NCBI GenBank assembly: GCA_001799285.1
Contig: MGTD01000011.1
Coordinates: forward strand, 809 to 64,808
Reading direction: 5' to 3'
From: Deltaproteobacteria bacterium RIFOXYD12_FULL_56_24
GTDB lineage: Bacteria > Desulfobacterota > Desulfobulbia > Desulfobulbales > Desulfurivibrionaceae
Length of the DNA stretch: 64,000 bases
Part shown: positions 58,618-64,000 of the stretch, in pieces
How positions within the stretch are numbered: the stretch's first letter is position 1
Layout: each line of letters starts with the position of its first letter
The notes under the pieces: generated by a model
Databases searched by the model: none
What the model was told of the DNA's origin: nothing
The model's input: only the letters and a program-made list of their open reading frames with translations
Made by a program: the position numbers and the translations under genes

Positions 58618-60608
58618 GTTTCCTCCGTAAAAAAATTCCGCACAGCGCTAATCTCGCGGCAGATCTGGCTTGGGGGCAGGCTTTTCAGGAAGAGTTTGCC
58701 GTACTGCTTGCTGAAGAGGCGGACATCGCAGATCGCCAGAACCCCACGGTCGGTGGCGCTGCGCATCAACCGGCCTACGCCCTGACGCAGGGTCAGGATG
58801 GCGCGGGGGATCTGGAAATCGTAAAAGGGGTTGCCGCCTTCGCTTTTGATCCGTTCCATGCGGGCCATAATAACAGGGTCCGAGGGGACTTCAAACGGAA
58901 GTTTGTCGATGATCACGCAACTCAGCGATTCGCCCACCACATCCACCCCCTCCCAGAAGCTGGCCACCGCCAGGAGGACGGAATGGGTCTGCTCCCGGAA
59001 CTGCTCCAGCAGCCTGGCCTTGGGAGCCTCCCCTTGCAGCAGCAGCGGAAAGGGCAGCCGGCCCAGAAGAAACTCGTGGGCGGCGCGCATGGCGCTGAGG
59101 CTGGTGAAAAGCAGCAGGGTCCGGCCATTGGCGGCCATGATCAGCTCCTGCATCAGCTGCTGGCAGGCGCCCGGAAACTCGCGGGCCGCCGGCTCGGGAA
59201 ATCCCTTGCCCGGCACGAAGAGCAGGGTGCGCTTTTCGTAAGCAAAGGGGGTGGCCAGGGTAAGGGTCGGGGTGTCTTCGGGCAGGCCAAGGCGGCGGGA
59301 AAAATAGGTGAAGTTGTTGTCGGTGGTCAGGGTGGCTGAGGTGAAGATCACGTTTCGGCTCTGGTCGTAAAGAAAGTCCTGCAGTTCGTCGGCAATGTCG
59401 ATGGGCGAGGCGGAGAGGGCCACGGTTTTTTCCCTTCGTTCATACCAGTAAACCGAGGAGGAGTCCCGCGCCTCGGTGATGGTGGTGAAGGCGGCCAGCA
59501 GCTCTTCCACCCGCCGCTGCATGCCCAGCCATGATTCCCCGCCCGTGGCCGCCTTGGCCAGTTGATTGGACAATCCCTTGATCTGGTCGGCCATGCGCTG
59601 CCGCTCTTCTTCCCAGCCCGGGAACCGCTCGATGAACTGGAGCAGGGAAAAACGGCCCCGCTCCCGGGGGAAGAGCTCGGCAAAAAGATCGATCTGCTTG
59701 GCCAGCGCCCTGGCGGTCTGTACCACCCCTTCCCTGGCGCGGCCCACCAGATCGGCCTGGGCCGCGGTCTCCAGATCTTTCACCAGATCGATCACCTGAT
59801 AATGGCTGAAGGAGGTGCCGAAGTAGCGGGTCGCCACCCCTTCCAGATGATGGGCCTCGTCGAAAATCACCGATTCGTAGCGGGGCAGAACCTCGGCATG
59901 CCCGAAACGGCGCAGGGCCAGGTCGGAAAAGAAGAGGTGATGGTTGACCACCAGCAGCTGGGCCTGGCCCGCTTTTTTGCGCAGTGTAGTTATAAAGCAG
60001 GCGGAGCCATCCGGGCAGTTGGAGCCCAGACACTGACTGGCCGAGGCGGTGATTGCCTGCCAGAGCGGGGCATTGTCCGCCAGCCAGGCCAGTTCGCTCC
60101 GGTCGCCGGTCTCGGTTTCCTCAAGCCAGTCGGCGACCCTTTGGCTGTCGCGGTCGTCGGCCAGGAGATGGCGCTGGGGTGAGGCAAGGAACTGCTGCCA
60201 GCGGTAGAGGCAGAGGTAGTTCTGTCTGCCTTTGATGCAGAGGGCGTTGAGCCTCGGGGCCAGGTGTTTCTTGATGAAGGGGATTTCCTTGGTGAGAATC
60301 TGGTCTTGCAGGTTCAAGGTATTGGTGGAAACCACCACCTTTTGGCCGCTGAGGATGGCCGGAACCAGATAGGCCATGGTCTTGCCGGTGCCGGTGCCCG
60401 CCTCAACCGCCAGCATTCCTGCCTGGCCGGCCCGCTCCTCTTCCGTCGGCTCCAGGGTGGCGGCGATGGCTTCGGCCATGCGCAGCTGGCCGGGTCGGGA
60501 TTCGTAGCCGGGCAGTTTCCGGGCCAGGATACCGCCTTGGGCAAAGATGTCGGCCATGGCCTCAGGCAGAGAAGTGGACATAGGGCTCTGCTTAGCTTGT
60601 GGATTCAA
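58614..60608 (-). CDS. dinG: DinG-family ATP-dependent DNA helicase
   Basis: An XPD-like superfamily 2 helicase. Walker A is VEAGTGTGKTMAYLVPA near residue 70, then VVVSTNTLNLQDQIL, an Fe-S cysteine set (NALCIKGRQNYLCLYRW, CLGSNCPDGSACF), VIFDEAHHLEGVATRY, ALSASPIDIADELQDF-type motif region, VIFTSATLTTDNNF, and the C-terminal motifs LLLFTSLSAM, VLLAVASFWEGVDV and ILTLRQGVGRLMRSATDRG. It probably unwinds D-loops, R-loops or forked DNA. Start 60608 or the ATG at 60581. Confidence 0.93.
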   Translation of the reverse strand: MNPQAKQSPMSTSLPEAMADIFAQGGILARKLPGYESRPGQLRMAEAIAATLEPTEEERAGQAGMLAVEAGTGTGKTMAYLVPAILSGQKVVVSTNTLNLQDQILTKEIPFIKKHLAPRLNALCIKGRQNYLCLYRWQQFLASPQRHLLADDRDSQRVADWLEETETGDRSELAWLADNAPLWQAITASASQCLGSNCPDGSACFITTLRKKAGQAQLLVVNHHLFFSDLALRRFGHAEVLPRYESVIFDEAHHLEGVATRYFGTSFSHYQVIDLVKDLETAAQADLVGRAREGVVQTARALAKQIDLFAELFPRERGRFSLLQFIERFPGWEEERQRMADQIKGLSNQLAKAATGGESWLGMQRRVEELLAAFTTITEARDSSSVYWYERREKTVALSASPIDIADELQDFLYDQSRNVIFTSATLTTDNNFTYFSRRLGLPEDTPTLTLATPFAYEKRTLLFVPGKGFPEPAAREFPGACQQLMQELIMAANGRTLLLFTSLSAMRAAHEFLLGRLPFPLLLQGEAPKARLLEQFREQTHSVLLAVASFWEGVDVVGESLSCVIIDKLPFEVPSDPVIMARMERIKSEGGNPFYDFQIPRAILTLRQGVGRLMRSATDRGVLAICDVRLFSKQYGKLFLKSLPPSQICREISAVRNFFTEET

Positions 60609-60624
60609 GGAAATTTCTCTCCTG

Positions 60625-60654
60625 TTGACAAGGGGAAAAGCATTCTGCTAGCCT
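60625..60654 (+). promoter_or_regulatory. Possible sigma-70-type promoter for uspA
   Basis: TTGACA at 60625-60630 is a perfect -35 box; with an 18-base spacer the -10 is TAGCCT (60649-60654), a weak 3 of 6 match. It lies 89 bases upstream of the uspA ATG. Confidence 0.35.
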
Positions 60655-60742
60655 GATCAAGACGAGAGGATGATGCATCCAAGCTCGGCTCAGGTCGCAC
60701 TCGTGGCTCTGAAGTTTGACATCTATACCATAAGGAGAGGAA

Positions 60743-61189
60743 ATGAACGAAATTAAAAAGATTCTGGTTCCCGTGGATTTTTCAGAGAATTCGCAGAAGA
60801 TTCTTCGCACGGCCGCCGATGTCGCCGGTAGATTCAAGGCGGAACTGGCGGTTGTTTTTGTGGTGCAGAGCTTTGATGATTATTCCGGTTTTTTCGTGCC
60901 CCATATCCCCATCATTCAGCTTGAGGAAGAGATGGTCAAAAGCGCCGAGGGAAAAATGAAGAGTTTCACCGCGGAAACCCTCACCGGCTCGGTTCCTTAT
61001 ACCACGGCGGTCTTGGTCGGTGACGTGGTCGAGGAGGTCAATCGTTTTGCCAGCGAGCAGACGGCCGATATGATCATCATGGGCACCCATGGCTACAAGG
61101 GGTTGGACAAAATCCTCTTCGGCAGTGTGGCGGAGAAGATCGTCAAGACCGCCCCCTGCCCGGTGTTGACTATTAACCCCTACCGGTAA
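60743..61189 (+). CDS. Universal stress protein (UspA family)
   Basis: A 148-residue Usp: EIKKILVPVDFSENSQKIL at the start and the ATP-binding pattern MGTHGYKGLDKILFGSVAEKIV (G-2x-G-9x-G-S) at the end, followed by CPVLTINP. It is therefore probably an ATP-binding Usp. GAGGAA precedes the ATG. Convergent with the next gene, nine bases apart. Confidence 0.95.
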   Translation: MNEIKKILVPVDFSENSQKILRTAADVAGRFKAELAVVFVVQSFDDYSGFFVPHIPIIQLEEEMVKSAEGKMKSFTAETLTGSVPYTTAVLVGDVVEEVNRFASEQTADMIIMGTHGYKGLDKILFGSVAEKIVKTAPCPVLTINPYR

Positions 61190-61197
61190 GCGGGAAA

Positions 61198-62268
61198 TCA
61201 GCCCAGAGCCGCGAGCAGCCCGGTGACGGCCGGGGCATTCTCCCGTTCGGCGCTGGGGGCTCCGGTCAGGCCGACAAAAAGGTCTCGGAGAGCGGCCCCT
61301 TCGTAGGCGTAAAAGTGCAGGGCTTTTTCGCTCCTCCCGTCTTTCAGAAAAGGCAGGGCTGCCCGGTTCAGATCGTTTCCTGCCTCAAGCAGTTCTGCCA
61401 GCCGCTCGGCAGAGATGGTACCGCCTGCGGCAATCCCCAGCAGCAGTCGGCTGAAATGCTCACGATAAGCCCTGGTGGCCGCCCGGAATTCTGCAACCAG
61501 GGTATCATCTTCCCCGTTCTGGGCCGGCAGAGAGAGACTGACCAGTTTTCTGGGAGGCCTGCCGGTGAGAGTCTCGTAAGCCTCGGCGAGCAAGTTGGTA
61601 AGTTCTTCGCGGGTCGAGACCAACAGGGGAAATTCCGCGGCGCGCGGATCCCTGGTGTAGAGGCGGCCCCAGGCCTTGGCCAGCAGAGGCCGGTTTATCG
61701 TTGTTGGTCCTCCGCCCGGCGGTCTGGCTGCGGCAACCTCCCGCAGGGCTCGGGCCCCTTCCTCGTCCCCCTCGTCTTCTTCTGCCCCTTCGCCCCGGAG
61801 GGCGGCAAAAAGTTCGGCCTCTTTGCCTGAGATGGCCAGGAATCCCTGGGCGATTTCCCGTTCTTCTTCCCGGAACATCTCCGCCAGCTTCAGGATGAGC
61901 ATGGCCTGCCAGAGTATTTCGTCCTCCGTTTTTTGCGGCGGCGAGGCTTTCTTGCCGGAACGCAGGCGAGAGGCCAGCGACCCGGCCGAGGCCTCGTCCC
62001 GGTCGACATACTCCACGGAAAGAGAGGCCAGAAGCCCGCTATGGAATTCCGCCTCGTGCCCCTTAAGTTCCTGGGCAAGGGAATGGAAGCGGGCCTGTTC
62101 TTCTGCGGAAAGGGACACCGGCGTGTATCCTGTTCCCACTCCCTGCTGCCCGGTCTTGTCCGGCAAGGTATAAAAAAAGATCGCATCGCAGAGGAGGCGG
62201 AAAGGCTGCAAATCAGCGGGATGGGGGTTGGTTTCCGGAGAAAAAAGAGCGGTGAGCGATTGTTTCAT
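61198..62268 (-). CDS. Conserved hypothetical protein, 356 residues
   Basis: A well-formed soluble protein without signal peptide. It has LLCDAIFFYTLPDKTG near the start, an acidic stretch (AALRGEGAEEDEGDEEGARAL near 160-180), a Pro/Gly linker (ARPPGGGPTTINRPLLAKAWGRLY split) and a helical C-terminal half (ATRAYREHFSRLLLGIA). I do not recognise the family. Coding quality is good throughout. Confidence 0.8.
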   Translation of the reverse strand: MKQSLTALFSPETNPHPADLQPFRLLCDAIFFYTLPDKTGQQGVGTGYTPVSLSAEEQARFHSLAQELKGHEAEFHSGLLASLSVEYVDRDEASAGSLASRLRSGKKASPPQKTEDEILWQAMLILKLAEMFREEEREIAQGFLAISGKEAELFAALRGEGAEEDEGDEEGARALREVAAARPPGGGPTTINRPLLAKAWGRLYTRDPRAAEFPLLVSTREELTNLLAEAYETLTGRPPRKLVSLSLPAQNGEDDTLVAEFRAATRAYREHFSRLLLGIAAGGTISAERLAELLEAGNDLNRAALPFLKDGRSEKALHFYAYEGAALRDLFVGLTGAPSAERENAPAVTGLLAALG

Positions 62269-62351
62269 TTGTATTTCCTGTTACAATGGGCCGAAATCCT
62301 CCCCGGGCAGAGCCAGGGGATCATCCGGGAAAAAATATAAACAGGTTGCGC

Positions 62352-62648
62352 ATGTCAAGAATACGGGAGCAGATTTCCCTGGCTATCCTGGTTGTCGTCT
62401 ATCTGCTGGCCAGTGTCCGGTACTTTCCCGGACGGGCCATGCAGTCAATAGTGGAAACCATGATCCATATGCTGTCCGTGGCCCCGATCAACCTGGGCGC
62501 CACCCTGGTGATTGTCGCGGTCCTGCAGCGTCTGGTCAAGGAACGGCTGCCGTTTGCCAGATCGCTGCGTCTCTTTCTGGTGCTGGCCATTTGCCTGGAA
62601 TTCATCTTGGGGCTTGCCCATTTTTTCGAGATGAACGGGGCGGTTTAA
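62352..62648 (+). CDS. Small membrane protein, 98 residues
   Basis: Three hydrophobic stretches: ISLAILVVVYLLASVRYFPG, INLGATLVIVAVLQRLV and SLRLFLVLAICLEFILGLAHFF. No signature known. The start at 62352 (MSRIREQ) gives the usual positive-inside N-terminus. Its stop overlaps the stop of the opposite gene by four bases. Confidence 0.75.
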   Translation: MSRIREQISLAILVVVYLLASVRYFPGRAMQSIVETMIHMLSVAPINLGATLVIVAVLQRLVKERLPFARSLRLFLVLAICLEFILGLAHFFEMNGAV

Positions 62649-63451
62649 CGAATAAGCGAATTGTCGGGGTGCCAGCCGGAAGGGGCAGTGGTGTTGGGCA
62701 GGACAATGGATTTTTTGCCGAGCACCGTGCCGGGGCTGGTCACCGCATTGCAGCCGGTCTGGACCCGGTCTCCCAGAATTGCCCCGAATTTGCGCAGGCC
62801 GGAACTGATGGGGCCGGCCGGGGTTTTCACCAGAACTTCTCCGCCGGTGAAGCGCAGGTTAGCCAGTTTGGTGCCTGCTCCCAGATTCACCTCGTTGCCC
62901 AGGATGCTGTCGCCAAGATAGGCGAAATGTCCGGCCTTGGCATCGTCGAGGAAGATGGCATGCTTGACCTCGGTGACATGGCCGACTACGCAACGTGCCC
63001 CCACCAGGCAGTGGCCGCGAAGATAGGCGCCCTGCCGGACCTCGCTCTGGTCGCCGATGAGCACCGGCCCCTTGATAAAGGCCCCGGATTCAACCAGCAC
63101 CCCCTTGCCGATACTGAGCGGCCCCCCGGCCAGCACCACCCCGGCCATGAGTACACTGGCCCCATCGAGAAGGGTGCCCTCGCGAAAAATCCTGAGTTTG
63201 CCCTTGGTGGCATCGCCGAATTCGATGCTGATATCTCCGGCCACGGTCAGCATCCCCTCGTGGAGGATCAGTGTGGAAGGCAGCGGGCCGGGATTTCTCG
63301 GCCAGGCGATCCGCGGCCAGGGATAATCCGCCAGATAGGTCTTCAGCCGGGTCAGCGCCTGCCAGGGGTATTCGTCCGCCGCAAAAAGAGAGGCGTGGGC
63401 ATAGCGACTCAGATCAAAAAAAGAAGCGTTGGTAAGGTTCATCGGGATCAA
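62645..63451 (-). CDS. Left-handed beta-helix acyltransferase-like protein (GlmU-type C-terminal fold)
   Basis: After about 90 residues without a clear motif (SLFAADEYPWQALTRLKTYL), hexapeptide repeats begin: LIGDQSEVRQGAYLRGHCLVGARCVVGHVTEVKHAIF and FAYLGDSILGNEVNLGAGTKLANLRF, which recall the acetyltransferase half of GlmU, and FGAILGDRVQTGCNAVTSPGTVLG. No nucleotidyltransferase motif is present. It may acylate a sugar nucleotide or be a GlmU-like protein. Starts at 63451 or 63442. Confidence 0.82.
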   Translation of the reverse strand: MIPMNLTNASFFDLSRYAHASLFAADEYPWQALTRLKTYLADYPWPRIAWPRNPGPLPSTLILHEGMLTVAGDISIEFGDATKGKLRIFREGTLLDGASVLMAGVVLAGGPLSIGKGVLVESGAFIKGPVLIGDQSEVRQGAYLRGHCLVGARCVVGHVTEVKHAIFLDDAKAGHFAYLGDSILGNEVNLGAGTKLANLRFTGGEVLVKTPAGPISSGLRKFGAILGDRVQTGCNAVTSPGTVLGKKSIVLPNTTAPSGWHPDNSLIR

Positions 63452-63468
63452 TTGCCGGTTGTTTTTTT

Positions 63469-63628
63469 GTAACTATCCAGCAGCACCGCATCTGCGTTGT
63501 TGCACCCAGAGGGTATAAGTTTCGTTTGGGCAGGCAAGCTGCCCAACTCAGCTATATCAGCCTGCTTATGGGCGCCAGCACACTTCGCAGGCTTCTGCCT
63601 AGCAGCTACGGCACTGCTGGATAGTTAC
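63469..63628 (-). repeat. Structured palindromic element, copy 10 (internal module form)
   Basis: Ends GTAACTATCCAGCAG and CTGCTGGATAGTTAC are perfectly complementary over 15 bases. Further in, CACCGCA and TACGGCA pair with G.U on the minus strand. The ACCC..GGGT/AGCTG module that flanks the core in copies 1, 5 and 8 is here inside it (GTTGCACCCAGAGGGTATAAG, GGCAAGCTGCCCAACTCAGC). The main hairpin is AGCCTGC..GCAGGCT. Confidence 0.88.
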
Positions 63629-63937
63629 GGGTTGGGTTGTTTTTGTTCGTTTCCGGCCTTGAGCTGGATAGTTATGTTTTTTGTTGGCTGTCATGGCATG
63701 ATTATTTTCATGGCCTCTTTCGTTTCCGTGCGGGGCAATCCTGCCGGTTACAGGGGTACTATGGTGCAAAACCGCGATTTCTTCAAGCATATTTCCGGCC
63801 TGGTCGAGCCCTGCTGATATCGGCTTGACTTCACGGAGAGGGGTGCTTATGTTGGCACACTCAAACCATTATTTTTCCCGGCGCCTTTTTTCCGGCAAGG
63901 GTGCTTTGCCGATAACATACTAACCTGGAGGCATGTT

Positions 63938-64000
63938 GTGGATATTAATGATTCCATGACCTCAGAGCTGAACGATTTTCATGATTCCGAAGGGCAGGAG
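63938..64000 (+). CDS. Start of an unidentified gene, cut by the window end
   Basis: CTGGAGG precedes a GTG that opens MDINDSMTSELNDFHDSEGQE, running to the last base. The sequence is too short to name. An exact GCCGATAA (sigma-28-type -10) is at 63908-63915, but no -35 is seen at the right distance. Confidence 0.5.
   Translation, partial: MDINDSMTSELNDFHDSEGQE

Noticed and set aside
62228-63472. 414-codon plus-strand frame
   Set aside because: It is antisense to the beta-helix acyltransferase-like gene and overlaps the small membrane-protein gene in another frame.
17541-63628. Palindromic elements as integron attC sites
   Set aside because: attC sites end in RYYYAAC and GTTRRRY and flank cassettes in one orientation. 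These ends (GTAAnCG.. and similar) do not fit, orientation is mixed, the neighbours are housekeeping genes and no integrase is present.
17541-63628. Palindromic elements as a CRISPR array
   Set aside because: Copies are kilobases apart, imperfect and variable in length, with no spacer pattern and no cas genes.
63497-63817. 106-codon frame with hydrophobic segments
   Set aside because: About 40% lies inside element copy 10 and the rest has no ribosome site or recognisable family.
63889-63915. Full sigma-28 promoter at the window end
   Set aside because: GCCGATAA is exact, but the base 15 positions upstream is within CTTTTTTCC and no TAAA-like -35 is present.

Overview
The window looks like a chromosome segment of a flagellated, Gram-negative, anaerobe-type bacterium. 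The best guess is Desulfobacterota (Deltaproteobacteria), perhaps near Desulfobulbales. This is inferred from gene content (a DUF3786 protein with a CODH/ACS-type 4Fe-4S motif, an HPF-cold-shock fusion, sigma-54 and sigma-28 flagellar promoters, pseudaminic acid genes) and from high GC. No rRNA or ribosomal marker is present to confirm it.

Layout. Bases 1-17280 hold housekeeping and signalling genes: a 5'-truncated methyltransferase, a DUF3786 protein and a GluQ-like synthetase, aat, a response regulator / HD-GYP / carbonic anhydrase operon, hisD, a secreted W/Y- and Q/P-rich protein, a PLD-type lipoprotein, rlmA, an IscA-like protein, mtfA, a Phd-ParE module and an amidohydrolase-like protein that lacks its metal ligands. 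tRNA-Val(CAC) is at 17402. Bases 17834-26900 hold rluA, a moxR / DUF58 / transglutaminase operon, DUF2058, two SAM-fold enzymes, an SDR and DUF167. Bases 27096-28416 are an accessory patch: HicAB, a RelE relic, repeats and a small Q/A-rich gene.

Bases 28688-46057 are one flagellin-glycosylation locus. A textbook sigma-54 promoter precedes ten tightly packed genes: a MerR-PseB fusion, pseC, a pseG-pseH fusion, pseI, pseF, hisH2, a hisF2-pseA-type amidotransferase fusion, two methyltransferases and a Maf glycosyltransferase with TPRs. A strong terminator follows. Next, under a sigma-28 promoter with a structured leader, comes a giant 1126-residue flagellin whose Ser/Thr-rich repeat-built middle is a plausible target of the sugar. 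HigBA plus an HTH gene follow. Bases 47048-64000 return to housekeeping: SDR, HPF-CSD, nadA-nifS, glmS, bioH-like/bioC/bioD, arsR-DUF2892, yibQ, ispB, dinG, uspA, two unknown proteins, a left-handed beta-helix acyltransferase-like protein and the start of a gene cut by the window edge.

The most unusual signal is not a gene. Ten copies of a 106-252 bp structured palindrome lie between 17541 and 63628. Outer stems differ from copy to copy but stay self-complementary, and the imperfections are mostly G.U pairs on one strand. Inner hairpins are conserved. Extra modules are added, moved or missing in different copies. Several copies supply stop codons, a C-terminus or possibly a start region to neighbouring genes. 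This resembles ERIC-type elements in size and setting, but I do not recognise the family.
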